Assembly (NCBI RefSeq): GCF_003086355.1
Contig: NZ_CP031733.1
Coordinates: forward strand, 2,294,001-2,358,000
From: Streptococcus chenjunshii
GTDB taxonomy: Bacteria; Bacillota; Bacilli; Lactobacillales; Streptococcaceae
Direction: 5' to 3'
Length of the DNA: 64,000 bases
Shown here in pieces: positions 28,326 through 37,800 of this stretch. Position 1 is the first letter of the stretch. Each line of letters starts with the position of its first letter. The notes below the pieces were generated by a model, which saw only the letters and a list, made by a program, of their open reading frames with translations, did not search any database and was not told where the DNA came from. The position numbers were made by a program, and so were the translations under genes.

Positions 28326-29150
28326 ATGCCTTATTACGGCCGTCCGCCAAAACGAAATGGCATTTTTAGATGGGTCATCGGAAGTATTTTTATTTTGATT
28401 TTTTTAGGGGTTATTATGGACTACTTTCTGCCGATTTTATTGCTGTTAGGGGCAGGCGGGGGAATCTATTATTTAGCAACCCGAAAATCCAGTCTTGAAA
28501 AAGCTAATATTGCGCAGCGCTTACAGGACCTAAAAGACAGTATCCGGCTGGCCGACCGTCAGGTTAAACTTTTGGATAATTACCTAGATGAAAAAGAGTA
28601 TGCTCAGTACAGTGTCGTTGGGCGTCAGCTCCTGCCAAAATTAGCAGAAATCAAAACAGAAGCTGACAGTTTAAAGAATAATATGGATATTAATATCTAT
28701 AAAAGGGTGACCAAAAAAGCTGAAGCCGTTGAGACAGATATCAAATTACAATTGGAAAAACTGCATGTCAGTTCGGCTTCTGAGCCAATCAGCCAAGCAG
28801 AAAACGATTTACTCAGACAGGCTCCTGAACTTGTTAAAGTTTACGACAGTATCCAGACCGACCATCGAGCCATTCTCGAAAAAATCGAGGAAACGGATAA
28901 CAAAGCAGAGCTCACGGCACTTCATCAGGCTAACATGCAGCGTTTTCAGGATATTTTGGACGGTTACCTGAAAATTAAAGCTTCTCCTAAAAATTACTAT
29001 AATGCCGATGAACGCCTGGCTAAAGCCAAAGCGGCCTTAGAACAATTTGATCTTGATTTGGATGAGACCCTGCGCCAGCTCAACGAAAGTGAACTTAAAG
29101 ATTTTGATGTCAGTCTCAGAATGATGGGACAAAAAACAGAAGAACTCTAA
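28326..29150 (+). CDS. XpaC-like protein (5-bromo-4-chloroindolyl phosphate hydrolysis family)
   Basis: A 274-residue protein with a short Arg/Pro-rich N-terminus, one or two hydrophobic segments (about 15-50) and a long helical, charged C-terminal region likely to be coiled coil. This is the layout of XpaC-family proteins, which are regularly encoded next to TelA. The biochemical role is not established, and the family name comes from a phosphatase phenotype in Bacillus. An ATG at 28326 with AAAGGGC upstream is preferred over GTG two codons earlier. It lies 57 nt before telA and is very probably co-transcribed with it. Confidence 0.8.
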   Translation: MPYYGRPPKRNGIFRWVIGSIFILIFLGVIMDYFLPILLLLGAGGGIYYLATRKSSLEKANIAQRLQDLKDSIRLADRQVKLLDNYLDEKEYAQYSVVGRQLLPKLAEIKTEADSLKNNMDINIYKRVTKKAEAVETDIKLQLEKLHVSSASEPISQAENDLLRQAPELVKVYDSIQTDHRAILEKIEETDNKAELTALHQANMQRFQDILDGYLKIKASPKNYYNADERLAKAKAALEQFDLDLDETLRQLNESELKDFDVSLRMMGQKTEEL

Positions 29151-29207
29151 ACAGACTGACCGCCTTTCTCCAAACATCTAAAACATATAAGCAGCAAGGA
29201 GTTTATT

Positions 29208-30497
29208 ATGACAGATACCTTTAATTTTGATATTGATGCCATCGCCAACAACGCTGTTGCTAAAACAGATAAAACGACAGAAATTATTGCCTCCAGCGAT
29301 ACCAGTACGTCAGGAGGACTGTCTTTCTATGAAAAACTGACAGCTGAACAGCAACAAGCCATTTCGGAAAAAGCACCAGCTTTGGTTGATAACTTTATCA
29401 GCGATCAAAATGCCTTGCTGGACTTCGGCCAGTCGGCGGTAGAAGGTGTCAATACAACGGTCAACCATATTTTGGCTGAGCAGAGAAAGCTTGAAATTCC
29501 TCAGGTTGATGAATTGCTGCGCAATACCAACCGTGAACTTAATGGCTTTATCGCCAAATATAAGGATGCTAAACCAGCCGAGCTCGAGAAAAAACCAAAT
29601 TTCCTGCAAAAATTCTTTAAACAAGGCAAAGCAGGACTGCAGGAATTCTACTTTGATTCCAAAACCATTGAACAAAAAATGGACAGTATGGCAGCCAATG
29701 TGGTTCAGCAGGAGGAAACTCTGGCCAGAAATATCGTTTCTGCTGAAATGCTGATCGAAGATAACACTAAATCCATTGAGAATTTAGTCGGCGTGATTGC
29801 TTTCATTGAAGCCAGCCAGCAAGAAGCGGCGCAGCGGGCCGCTAAATTTCAGGAAGAACTGGCACAGCTGGACAGCTCTACTCCTGACTACCAAGTAAAA
29901 ACAGATGAGCTGGCCCGGATGACCGAAGTTATCAATACCCTTGAACAGCAGCACACGGAGTATGTCAGCCGCCTCTATGTCGCTTGGGCAACGACACCGC
30001 AAATGCGCAATATGGTTAAAGTCTCTTCGGACATGCGGCAAAAACTGGGAATGCTGCGCCGCAATACCATTCCTACCATGAAGCTTTCCATCGCCCAGCT
30101 CGGCATGCTGCAGCAGTCTGTGCAGTCAGGTGTTACAGCTGATGCTATTGTCAATGCCAACAATGCTGCTTTACAGATGCTGTCTGAGACAAGCAAAGAA
30201 GCCATCCCCGCTTTAGAAAAATCTGCTCAAAGCCCTACGGTCACCATTGCCTCAGTTACGTCATTAGCCGAGAGCCTCGTCGCACAAAATCAAGGTATAA
30301 TCGCAGCCATTGACAGCGGACGCAAGCAGCGGGCTCAGCTGGAAACCGCTATTGTCAAATCCGCTGAAACCATTAACGATTCTGTCAAACTCCGTGATGA
30401 AAAAATCGTACAGGCTCTGCTTAATCAAGGCAAAGAAACGCAGCAGGATGTCGAAAAAACGGATACTCCAGCTGCAGATGAAGAAACAGCAGACTAA
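29208..30497 (+). CDS. telA: TelA-family toxic anion resistance protein
   Basis: A 429-residue, mostly helical cytoplasmic protein of the TelA/KlaA family (about 380-430). Family segments such as ETLARNIVSAEMLIEDN and the long C-terminal helical region (YVAWATTPQMRNMVKV onward) are visible. It is associated with resistance to tellurite and cell-envelope stress, but the mechanism is unclear. AAGGAG precedes the ATG. It is paired with the XpaC-like gene just upstream. Confidence 0.9.
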   Translation: MTDTFNFDIDAIANNAVAKTDKTTEIIASSDTSTSGGLSFYEKLTAEQQQAISEKAPALVDNFISDQNALLDFGQSAVEGVNTTVNHILAEQRKLEIPQVDELLRNTNRELNGFIAKYKDAKPAELEKKPNFLQKFFKQGKAGLQEFYFDSKTIEQKMDSMAANVVQQEETLARNIVSAEMLIEDNTKSIENLVGVIAFIEASQQEAAQRAAKFQEELAQLDSSTPDYQVKTDELARMTEVINTLEQQHTEYVSRLYVAWATTPQMRNMVKVSSDMRQKLGMLRRNTIPTMKLSIAQLGMLQQSVQSGVTADAIVNANNAALQMLSETSKEAIPALEKSAQSPTVTIASVTSLAESLVAQNQGIIAAIDSGRKQRAQLETAIVKSAETINDSVKLRDEKIVQALLNQGKETQQDVEKTDTPAADEETAD

Positions 30498-30539
30498 TTT
30501 TTTAAACCTTAATCTTTCAAACAGCCTCAAACGAATCTT

Positions 30540-30575
30540 AGCCCTGCTAATCTAATCGTACAGGGTTGTTTTTAT
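30540..30575 (+). terminator. telA terminator
   Basis: CCCTG and CAGGG form a short stem (30542-30565), followed by TTGTTTTTATTT. It is placed about 45 nt after the telA stop codon. Confidence 0.65.
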
Positions 30576-30580
30576 TTATA

Positions 30581-31112
30581 TAAGATACAAAGGGCGTTCA
30601 AGCTCACAGTAAAAATAGGAGCCTGACCGCCGAGTCACTAAAGACTCAAGGGGGAGGGTTATACTCACCGAGCAGCCACATTCGTACATCAGCTTGCGCT
30701 TCCTGCGATTGCGTCTCTTTTTTACAAAGAGCTTAGCCCGTGTTCAATTCAACAAGACACAAAGGCCGTGAAAAGAGCAAAGCAAAAATAGGAGGCTGGG
30801 CGAAGAACCGCAAGGTTCTAGGACAGACTGTCTTTTTTGCACAGCTCTTAGGCCGTGTTCAATTCAACAAGACACAAAGGCCGTTAAAAATCCGTATGAA
30901 AGACGGTAAGTCCGAAATCTTCGATTTCGCAGACGCACCTCTGCCAGGACGACTAGAAAGGGGCGGCTGTTAGGACGGCTACGGCTGACGGCAAGTCCGA
31001 AATCTGAGATTTCTCAGTCAGTACCCCTGTCAAGACGGCTAAGGAGTGAGACAGAATCTCAACCTATAAGATTTCCTAACTGCCGCAGATTTTAAACCGT
31101 ATCTAGGTCAAC
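30581..31112. repeat. Three tandem copies of the structured intergenic repeat
   Basis: Copies lie at about 30581-30750, 30751-30866 and 30867-31112. In the first the arms read GGGC...AAGCTC...GTAAAAA and pair with TTTTTAC...GAGCTT...GCCC, whereas other copies have GGCC, AACGC or AAGAGC, and GAGAAAA or GCAAAAA. The changes are compensatory. The third is a long variant with two GTCCGAAATC blocks and a degenerate right end. The array fills the telA-hslO gap. Confidence 0.88.
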
Positions 31113-31198
31113 TTACCGCTGCTGTTAAAGGTTAAAAACCATTGCCGGCTGACCTTATAGAGGTTTCAGTTTTCTTCCCGTTCTCTTTGTCTTTTTTA

Positions 31199-31207
31199 TG
31201 TTAAAAT
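31199..31207 (+). promoter_or_regulatory. Extended -10 promoter of hslO (leaderless)
   Basis: TGTTAAAAT is an extended -10 element ending only 6 nt before the hslO ATG at 31214. No -35 and no ribosome binding site are visible. A start site 6-8 nt after the -10 would fall on the ATG itself. Confidence 0.6.
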
Positions 31208-31213
31208 AGCTTT

Positions 31214-32089
31214 ATGGATAAAATCATTAAAACAATTTCAGAAAACGGGGCCTTCCGTGCTTATGTCCTTGACTGTACAGAAACCGTACGGACTGCTCAG
31301 CAAAAACATCACACTCTGGCCAGCTCTACCGTTGCTTTGGGACGTGCCTTAATCGCCAATCAGATATTGGCAGCTAACCAGAAAGGCGACAGTCAAGTTA
31401 CGCTCAAAATCATTGGTGAGGGGGCTTTCGGCCATATTATTTCTATTGCAGATAACAAAGGAAATGTTAAAGGCTATATTCAAAATACTGGCCTTAACCT
31501 CAAAAAAACAGCCAACGGTCAAATCATCGTCGGGCCGTTAATGGGGAACGGCCATTTTGTTGTTATTACCGATTATGGAACTGGCAAGCCCTATACATCA
31601 ACAACACCTCTGATTTCGGGAGAAATTGGTGAAGATCTTGCCTATTATTTTACCGAAAGTGAACAGACTCCGTCTGCAATCGGTCTCAATGTCCTTCTAA
31701 ATGATGAGGACTGTGTCCAAGTCGCCGGCGGTTTTATGCTGCAGGCTTTGCCGAATGCTGCAGAGGCAGATATTGCCCGTTTTGAAAAACGCATTCAGGA
31801 AATGCCCTCTATTTCAAGTCTGCTTGCTTCGGAGAACCATATCGAGGCCTTATTAGCGGCTGTTTACGGAGACGATAACTATAAACGATTAGCGGAAACA
31901 GAACTCCGTTTTACCTGCGACTGCTCCCGCCAGCGCTTCACAAATGCCCTCAGGACCTTAGCCGCAGCAGAACTGCGAGATATGCTGAAAGAGGACCGAG
32001 GGGCTGAGATTGTCTGCCAGTTCTGCGGTCAAAAATACAATTTCACAGAAAAAGATTTAGAGGAGATAATAAATGACAAAACTGAATAG
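31214..32089 (+). CDS. hslO: Redox-regulated chaperone Hsp33
   Basis: A 291-residue Hsp33 of normal length. It is a holdase activated by oxidation through a zinc-binding cysteine switch. The C-terminal switch cysteines are present as CDC (near 236-238) and CQFC (near 269-272). The family-typical N-terminus [12 protein letters not shown] supports the ATG at 31214, although no ribosome site precedes it. Its 3' end overlaps dusB by 17 nt, so the two form an operon, a pairing common in streptococci. Confidence 0.95.
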   Translation: MDKIIKTISENGAFRAYVLDCTETVRTAQQKHHTLASSTVALGRALIANQILAANQKGDSQVTLKIIGEGAFGHIISIADNKGNVKGYIQNTGLNLKKTANGQIIVGPLMGNGHFVVITDYGTGKPYTSTTPLISGEIGEDLAYYFTESEQTPSAIGLNVLLNDEDCVQVAGGFMLQALPNAAEADIARFEKRIQEMPSISSLLASENHIEALLAAVYGDDNYKRLAETELRFTCDCSRQRFTNALRTLAAAELRDMLKEDRGAEIVCQFCGQKYNFTEKDLEEIINDKTE

Positions 32090-33047
32090 TTCATTTAAGA
32101 TCGGTCAGGTGGAAATCCCTCACCGTACCGTCTTAGCCCCTATGGCCGGTGTGACCAATGCCGCTTTTCGAACCATCGCTAAAGAATTCGGGGCAGGACT
32201 TGTTGTCATGGAAATGGTATCTGACAAGGGAATTCAGTACAATAACAGCAAAACCTTGCATATGCTGCATATTGATGAAGAGGAGCATCCCGTATCCATC
32301 CAGCTTTTTGGCAATGATGGCGAAAGCTTGGCCAGGGCAGCTGACTTCATCCAAACCCATACTGCAGCTGACCTTGTCGATATCAACATGGGCTGCCCAG
32401 TCAATAAAATTGTCAAAAATGAAGCTGGAGCTATGTGGTTAAAAGATCCTGAAAAAATTTACTCCGTTGTCACAGCCGTTAAATCTGTGTTAAGTATTCC
32501 GCTGACCGTTAAAATGCGGACAGGCTGGGCTGATGCCAGCTTAGCTGTTGAAAATGCTCTGGCTGCTGAAAGCGCCGGAGCAGCTGCCTTAGCCATGCAT
32601 GGCCGCACCCGTGAACAAATGTACACCGGACACTGTGACCATGAGACATTGACCAGAGTTGCTCAGGCTATTCAGACGATTCCCTTTATCGCTAACGGTG
32701 ACATCCGCTCTGTTGAAGATGCCCGATTCATGATCGAAGAAGTCGGAGCTGATGCTGTTATGATCGGACGAGGCGCCCGCAGTAACCCCTATATTTTTAG
32801 TCAGATTAATCATTATTTTGAAACCGGAGAACTTCTGCCGGATTTACCTTTTAAAGACATGCTGGCTATCGCCCGCGACCATCTGAATCGGCTGGTTGAA
32901 CTCAAAGGAGAAGAGACAGCTGTTCGTGAATTCCGCGGCTTAGCTCCGCACTACTTACGCGGCACTGCGGGTGCCGCTAAAATCAGAGGAGCTGTAGCCC
33001 GCGCAAAAACAGCGGCTGAGGTGGAAACGATTTTCGCTGCTATCTAA
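32073..33047 (+). CDS. dusB: tRNA-dihydrouridine synthase
   Basis: A 324-residue flavoprotein of the Dus family (DusB-like). It reduces uridines in the tRNA D-loop. The FMN-binding LAPMAGVTN near the N-terminus, the catalytic cysteine in [10 protein letters not shown], the KMRTGW motif, [10 protein letters not shown] and IANGDI are all seen. AGAGGAG within hslO serves as ribosome site. It is translationally coupled to hslO by the overlap and followed by a terminator at 33131. Confidence 0.96.
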   Translation: MTKLNSSFKIGQVEIPHRTVLAPMAGVTNAAFRTIAKEFGAGLVVMEMVSDKGIQYNNSKTLHMLHIDEEEHPVSIQLFGNDGESLARAADFIQTHTAADLVDINMGCPVNKIVKNEAGAMWLKDPEKIYSVVTAVKSVLSIPLTVKMRTGWADASLAVENALAAESAGAAALAMHGRTREQMYTGHCDHETLTRVAQAIQTIPFIANGDIRSVEDARFMIEEVGADAVMIGRGARSNPYIFSQINHYFETGELLPDLPFKDMLAIARDHLNRLVELKGEETAVREFRGLAPHYLRGTAGAAKIRGAVARAKTAAEVETIFAAI

Positions 33048-33130
33048 GAACGCTTAAAATAGCCGAGAAGCTCTGGACCTCTTTGGCTAAAATCAATAAA
33101 CAGGCTGTATCAAACCTTTGTATTTATAAC

Positions 33131-33180
33131 AAAAAAGGAGAGTGGGACAAACGTATATTTCTGTCTCATTCTCCTTTTTT
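33131..33180 (+). terminator. Terminator after dusB
   Basis: AAAAAAGGAGAGTGGGACA (33131-33149) pairs with TGTCTCATTCTCCTTTTTT (33162-33180). It has a T-tract on the plus strand and an A-tract mirror, so it could act both ways. Confidence 0.85.
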
Positions 33181-33303
33181 TGTTCTAACCATTTAAAGAC
33201 TGGCGTTTTTTTCAACTGTAACTGTGTCCGCCAAAAGCCTTAAGTGAAAAACGAACTTTCGTCTTCCCAATTAACAGCCAGCCTTAACGATTTTATTCTC
33301 TAA

Positions 33304-33385
33304 AAAAGACTGGTCCCCATGAGTTTGTCCCTATTCGTTAGATTTTGTGTCCAACTTTTTAGGGGCAGTGAATGACCAGTCTTTT
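33304..33385 (-). terminator. Terminator after the CHAP hydrolase gene
   Basis: AAAAGACTGGTC (33304-33315) and GACCAGTCTTTT (33374-33385) are exact inverted repeats about 58 nt apart. On the minus strand the stem is followed by TTTTTT. It lies 18 nt after the stop codon of the gene at 33404. Confidence 0.65.
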
Positions 33386-33403
33386 ATTAATTCTCAAATT
33401 ATA

Positions 33404-34903
33404 TTAGTCTTTCTGACCGACTACATAAGTCAGCTGTTTAGCTTGGGAAGCTGAGAAAGTACGGTAAGAAATAACACCGAGTCCCAGCGCATTAGATTCA
33501 GAGATTAGAACTGAACCGTCCTCTTTGACTTCTTCTACAATAGCGACATGGCCGTAGGTGCCATCAGCACCAGCCTGGCCTGGCGCAAACGAAACAGCGT
33601 ATCCAACTTCAGGCTTATGAACGGTTTCATATCCTGCCTTATTCTGCCAATCTCCGCCATTGCCCATATAGGCATCAAAGCGATAGCCCAGCTCCTCAGC
33701 ACGGTTAAAGACATACCAAGTACACTGTCCCCAAGGATAAGTTGCAGCAATATAACCAGAGGCGTTAACTGCAGTAGAGATACTGTATCCTACTGGAATT
33801 TCAGCATAAGTTACCCCTGAAATATTCTTCAGTTCTTCCGGAATTTCAGGAGTTCCGCCATGCTTATCGATCCATTCATCCAAATCTTCCATGATTTCTG
33901 CACGCTTTTTACCTGTCCCGGAAGTATCTGTAAAATAGACACCCCCGTCTGCAACAGTATCCAGCTGACCCAAAGCCAGTTTTTTAGCTTTATCGTCCTG
34001 CCGTTTAAAAGTCGTATTCTTATTTTGGATAATCGTTACCTTAGTCAGCTCACGAACTGCCTTTTCGTCATTATAATTAGCAGCATTCTCAGGATTGTTA
34101 TCAAAGGCGCCGTAACCAAAAACATTCGATCCGGGCAGTGCAGCAACACCCGCTGAACCGAGAGAGCTTTCAGCCATAGCAATAGCAACAATAGCACGAA
34201 CATCTAAACCGCTGGCTTCCTCCCACTCCAGCAGTTTTTTACCGTTAATACGGTTTTTATCATAGGATACTCCTGTTGAAGCCAGATAGCCGTCTAATTG
34301 TTCAGCAGTAATCCCGTAGCGATGGGATAACAAATTATGTGTATAAGCGTCATCACCCGTCCAGTGCTCAACATAAGCACGGTTAGTCGTTGTGGCATCA
34401 GCAATATCGCTGTCAGCAGAAAACGGCAGACCAAAAGCCATCAGTGGGCTGTTCAGGGGAGCGTCAGAGCCTTGCTTGACTGAAGAAGCCTTATCCGCAT
34501 TAGCTACTGACTGGCTGTTAATATTCTTTCCTGTTTTAGCTGTACCAGAGCCGGTGCTGGGTGCTGTAACTGCTTCTGTAGTTGTCGTCGTGCTGGTTGT
34601 TTCAGTCGTCGTCGCTTCTGTCACATCTGCTGGAGGTGTCTCCTCAGCAGGAGACTGCGCAGCACCGGAACCAGCATTTGCCCCTTCTTCATCAGCTTCG
34701 GAATCTTTATTAGTATCTGTATCAGGTTCCGTCACAGCCTCTTCTTCATCAGCAGGTTCGGCCTCTGTTGTGGTGGTCGTAGTCGTCGTTTCTGTCGGCG
34801 CATCATCCGCAATAATAGATGAGACCTGAGTTAATCCTGAAGCTTCTGATAAAATCAAGCCAGAAATAGTAAGCAATGCTAATAATTTTCTCTTGTAAGA
34901 CAT
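33404..34903 (-). CDS. Secreted peptidoglycan hydrolase with glucosaminidase-like and CHAP domains
   Basis: A 499-residue exported protein. It has a signal peptide (about 1-32), a Thr/Glu/Pro-rich low-complexity linker (about 35-185), a glucosaminidase/lysozyme-like region (about 185-345, with VAIAMAESSLGSAG) and a C-terminal CHAP amidase/peptidase domain (about 385-497). The CHAP catalytic cysteine is in PWGQCTWYV, the histidine in YGHVAIVEE, and the SESN segment follows. The probable role is cleavage of cell-wall peptidoglycan at division or remodelling. There is no LPXTG motif. AAGGAGAG precedes the ATG. The linker composition (TTTTEA) matches the neighbouring surface proteins. Confidence 0.85.
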   Translation of the reverse strand: MSYKRKLLALLTISGLILSEASGLTQVSSIIADDAPTETTTTTTTTEAEPADEEEAVTEPDTDTNKDSEADEEGANAGSGAAQSPAEETPPADVTEATTTETTSTTTTTEAVTAPSTGSGTAKTGKNINSQSVANADKASSVKQGSDAPLNSPLMAFGLPFSADSDIADATTTNRAYVEHWTGDDAYTHNLLSHRYGITAEQLDGYLASTGVSYDKNRINGKKLLEWEEASGLDVRAIVAIAMAESSLGSAGVAALPGSNVFGYGAFDNNPENAANYNDEKAVRELTKVTIIQNKNTTFKRQDDKAKKLALGQLDTVADGGVYFTDTSGTGKKRAEIMEDLDEWIDKHGGTPEIPEELKNISGVTYAEIPVGYSISTAVNASGYIAATYPWGQCTWYVFNRAEELGYRFDAYMGNGGDWQNKAGYETVHKPEVGYAVSFAPGQAGADGTYGHVAIVEEVKEDGSVLISESNALGLGVISYRTFSASQAKQLTYVVGQKD

Positions 34904-35344
34904 GAGACTCTCCTTAATTACTTTTTCTTATAACTATCTATTCGAAAATAAAATGTCATATAATATTTCTGTTATGTTACATTATAACATTTTTCTAATA
35001 TTTTTTCCTTAAAATAACTCGAAATATCAAATAATTTTTCCCTTTTTTCAGCAATTAAATACTAAAGCAACAAAAAAAGTATTTTAAGAAAAAAATAATT
35101 AGTAGCTGTAAGAAAGGTTCTTTTTTCTGTCTATAAATCTTCTCCTTTCACATTATATCAAAAAATAAAAGAAAGAAAAGTACTTTTGCTCATAGAAGCT
35201 ATTCGTAATTTTTCCCAATTTTTAATACTAACTATTAACAATAAAATCACTCGTTTTTTTATAAACATGACGCAATCCAATCTGCTATTTTTAACCTCTT
35301 CAAGAGGAGTGTCTTTGTTCGGCTGTGCTTTAAGAACTTTCCCG

Positions 35345-35510
35345 GCCCTATTATTGAATAGGCCTAACCACTGTGAGAAAAAGAGACACAATCGTTGGAA
35401 GCATCAGCGACTGACGAGTGTGGCTGCTCTGTGAGTATCCCCTATCCTAGAATCTAACGGTTCTTCGTCCGGTCTCCTATTTTCTTTTTGTGTTCTAACA
35501 GCTTTGCTAT
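35345..35510. repeat. Inverted, degenerate copy of the structured intergenic repeat
   Basis: Read on the minus strand it contains GAAAATAGGAGACCGGACGAAGAACC, then the CTCACAGAGCAGCCACACTCGT block, and ends GTGGTTAGGCC, as in the 20068 and 52766 copies. It lies in the 34904-35627 gap. The rest of that gap (34904-35340) is AT-rich promoter sequence for the CHAP gene without a gene of its own. Confidence 0.7.
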
Positions 35511-35523
35511 TCTTAATAAAATA

Positions 35524-35551
35524 AGTTCGGCACCTTGAAAGGTGCCGAACT
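35524..35551 (-). terminator. Terminator after the NlpC/P60-like gene
   Basis: AGTTCGGCACCTT (35524-35536) pairs with AGGTGCCGAACT (35540-35551). On the minus strand it is followed by TATTTTATT. It lies about 75 nt after the stop codon of the gene at 35628. Confidence 0.8.
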
Positions 35552-35627
35552 GAGGCTGAAATCAATTGGACAGTCTTAAATAAGCAAGTGCATTACGCAG
35601 CTGATAAGCTGAAAGAACCAAACCCCA

Positions 35628-36860
35628 TCATTCTGGGGCTTCGATAGCAGAAACACGTATAGAACTTGTTTCTGATTTATTTTGCGCTGCATTAGTTGAA
35701 TAAACCTTTAGCTCATCATTTTCTTGAAGCACTGTGCCCTCAGGAACTGCGGCCGTGTAGCTGCCGTCACTGCCAGAAGTTATTTCAGCAGTTGTACCGT
35801 CCGCAAAAACGACAGTCACTTTGATATTCGGCTGAGCTTGGCCTGAAACAGTTCTGTCACCTGCTGTTACTGGTGAGAACTGCGGTTTTTGGTAATCTGT
35901 ATATTTAGGACGTGCTACAAAACTCAGTTTCGATTGCAGGTAGCTGTTCAAATCTTCCACAGCCACTCCCGGATGGTTATCATTATCATCTTCATCATGA
36001 GAATGCATGATTTTCCCTTCGCCAAGATAAATAGCGGTATGGAAAATGTTGCCGTAGTATTTCCCTGTCGTATCTTCCCCTTCAGGATCCTGTTTGGAGA
36101 AAAAGAGGATATCGCCTTTTTGATACTGCGGATTTTCTGGATTATTCAGCCAAACATCAGTCTGGCTGCTCTCAGTCGTCAGCCACTTGGCTAAACGCCA
36201 AGCTTGCCAGTCAAAGCTGGCAGTCGGTGCACCGAAATCAACATAATCACCGACAACGGTATTTTCATCTTCAACATAAGTTGTATGGCTAAAATCATAG
36301 CCGGCAAGAACCTGACCTACGAATGAGGAGCAGGTTATAGGATAAGGAGACGTAGTTTCCCGATGAACAATGCCATCCTTTAATGGAGGAAATCTGGTTG
36401 GATCCCATTTCAGCTGAGTGCCTGCATCCGCAAAAGTCTGAGCACGTTTGACAGCATCCTCAGCTGCTTCTGAATGATAGTCGCCTGTCGGTCCTGTCCT
36501 CAGATCTATCGGAACAGCCCATTTCCCATCAATTGTAGGAACAGCAATATTTTCCGAAACACCTGTCGGCTTTTCTTCTTTTATGATATAGGTCATACCG
36601 GCCCCATCATCGACCGACATATGACCGCGGGTCCGGACTATCCCTGACAGCCCTTTGGTATGCATTAGCTTATAATAAGTATCAACTTGTGTGACATTAT
36701 CACTTGTCTCGGATACAGCATCATCTCTCATTTCTGTTTTTTGCTCTGTCGTTTCGGCATGAAGAACAGACCGTTCAGGTATAGCTGCTATCAGGCTGAA
36801 AGTGAGAACTGCACTAATTGCAATGGTCCCAAATTGGGGCATTTTTCCTAAAATTGTCAT
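35628..36860 (-). CDS. Secreted NlpC/P60-like cysteine hydrolase with Ig-like C-terminal domain
   Basis: A 410-residue exported protein. It has a signal peptide (about 1-35), a spacer, and a papain-like NlpC/P60-type domain with likely catalytic Cys177 in the ITCSSF segment and His274 in NIFHTAIYLG. A C-terminal bacterial Ig-like module (about 330-405, containing GQAQPNIKVTV and GSDGSYTAAVP) may bind the wall or a partner. Muropeptide cleavage is the likely activity, but the domain is divergent. ATG 36860 is chosen for AAGGGAGA upstream; a frame extending to 36983 has no signal-peptide logic. No LPXTG is present. Confidence 0.75.
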   Translation of the reverse strand: MTILGKMPQFGTIAISAVLTFSLIAAIPERSVLHAETTEQKTEMRDDAVSETSDNVTQVDTYYKLMHTKGLSGIVRTRGHMSVDDGAGMTYIIKEEKPTGVSENIAVPTIDGKWAVPIDLRTGPTGDYHSEAAEDAVKRAQTFADAGTQLKWDPTRFPPLKDGIVHRETTSPYPITCSSFVGQVLAGYDFSHTTYVEDENTVVGDYVDFGAPTASFDWQAWRLAKWLTTESSQTDVWLNNPENPQYQKGDILFFSKQDPEGEDTTGKYYGNIFHTAIYLGEGKIMHSHDEDDNDNHPGVAVEDLNSYLQSKLSFVARPKYTDYQKPQFSPVTAGDRTVSGQAQPNIKVTVVFADGTTAEITSGSDGSYTAAVPEGTVLQENDELKVYSTNAAQNKSETSSIRVSAIEAPE

Positions 36861-37071
36861 TTCATTCAATCTCCCTTCGTTAAAATACAAAAGCAATACG
36901 GGCACAGTCGTAAACATATAACAATTTAAACCGTCCCCCAACTCCTTTGTTTCTATTCTATTGTAAAAATCAACCCATTTCAATAAAGTGCAGATTATTT
37001 ATTGATGTCAAAAAGGTAATATACATTTACATCTTCTTAAAAATAACCGCTGACGTCGCATTTTTTATGTT

Positions 37072-37713
37072 GTGCTCACGGGAGCAACAGTTACAGTGGT
37101 TGATAAAGCAGAGACAACAACCACTACAGAAGCGGCTACCACTACAGAAGCAGCTACTACTACGGAAGCGACTACCACTACAGAAGCAGCTACTACTACG
37201 GAAGCGGCTACTACTACAGAAGCAGCTACTACTACAGAAGCGGCTACTACTACAGAAGCAGCTACTACTACGGAAGCGGCTACCACTACAGAAGCGGCTA
37301 CCACTACAGAAGCAGCTACTACTACGGAAGCGACTACCACTACAGAAGCAGCTACTACTACGGAAGCGGCTACTACTACAGAAGCAGCTACTACTACAGA
37401 AGCGGCTACTACTACAGAAGCAGCTACTACTACGGAAGCGGCTACCACTACAGAAGCAGCTACTACTACAGAAGCGGCTACTACTACAGAAGCAGCTACT
37501 ACTACGGAAGCGGCTACCACTACAGAAGCAGCTACTACTACGGAAGCGACTACTACAGTGTCAACAGGAGCTAATAATAAAGGCGGTAAATCTGGTTCAA
37601 ACAAAGGTTTACCAAATACAGGTGAACGAGCAGGTTTCTTCCTAACAGTTCTCGGCCTCATTATTATTGTTTTAGCTGGCAGTTACTTCTTTTTTATCAA
37701 AAAACATAGTTAG
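37072..37713 (+). pseudogene. C-terminal remnant of an LPXTG surface protein with TTTEAA repeats
   Basis: The frame encodes about 213 residues. Roughly two dozen hexapeptide repeats of the type ATTTEA (18-bp DNA units) are followed by the sorting signal LPNTGE, a hydrophobic segment and a KKHS tail. There is no signal peptide and no ribosome site. The frame is closed by a stop at 37051 and could begin only at a GTG (37072). It therefore looks like the 3' end of a larger adhesin whose front was lost. The Thr-rich linker resembles those of the genes at 33404 and 42573. If translated, it could not be exported normally. Confidence 0.6.
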
Positions 37714-37723
37714 ATAACTGTCT

Positions 37724-37755
37724 AAGCAAGCTGAGAGCACCTTCTCAACTTGCTT
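37724..37755 (+). terminator. Terminator after the LPXTG remnant
   Basis: AAGCAAGCTGAGA (37724-37736) pairs with TCTCAACTTGCTT (37743-37755), followed by TTT. Its presence suggests that this locus once ended a complete gene. Confidence 0.75.
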
Positions 37756-37800
37756 TTTAGCTATAAAACCATAATTACCGTGTATGAAAGGTAAATTACA

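Noticed and set aside
34904..35160. Possible WalR/VicR box upstream of the CHAP hydrolase gene
   Set aside because: TGTTA-like repeats are present but do not have the required 5-bp spacing.
36947..37071. A start with signal peptide for the TTTEAA/LPNTG protein
   Set aside because: A stop at 37051 closes the frame, and the other-frame ATGs upstream do not read into the LPXTG sequence.
37065..37661. Minus-strand frame encoding VVVAAS repeats, and a plus-strand frame encoding LLLQKR repeats
   Set aside because: Both are other-frame readings of the 18-bp TTTEAA repeat DNA, without start signals.
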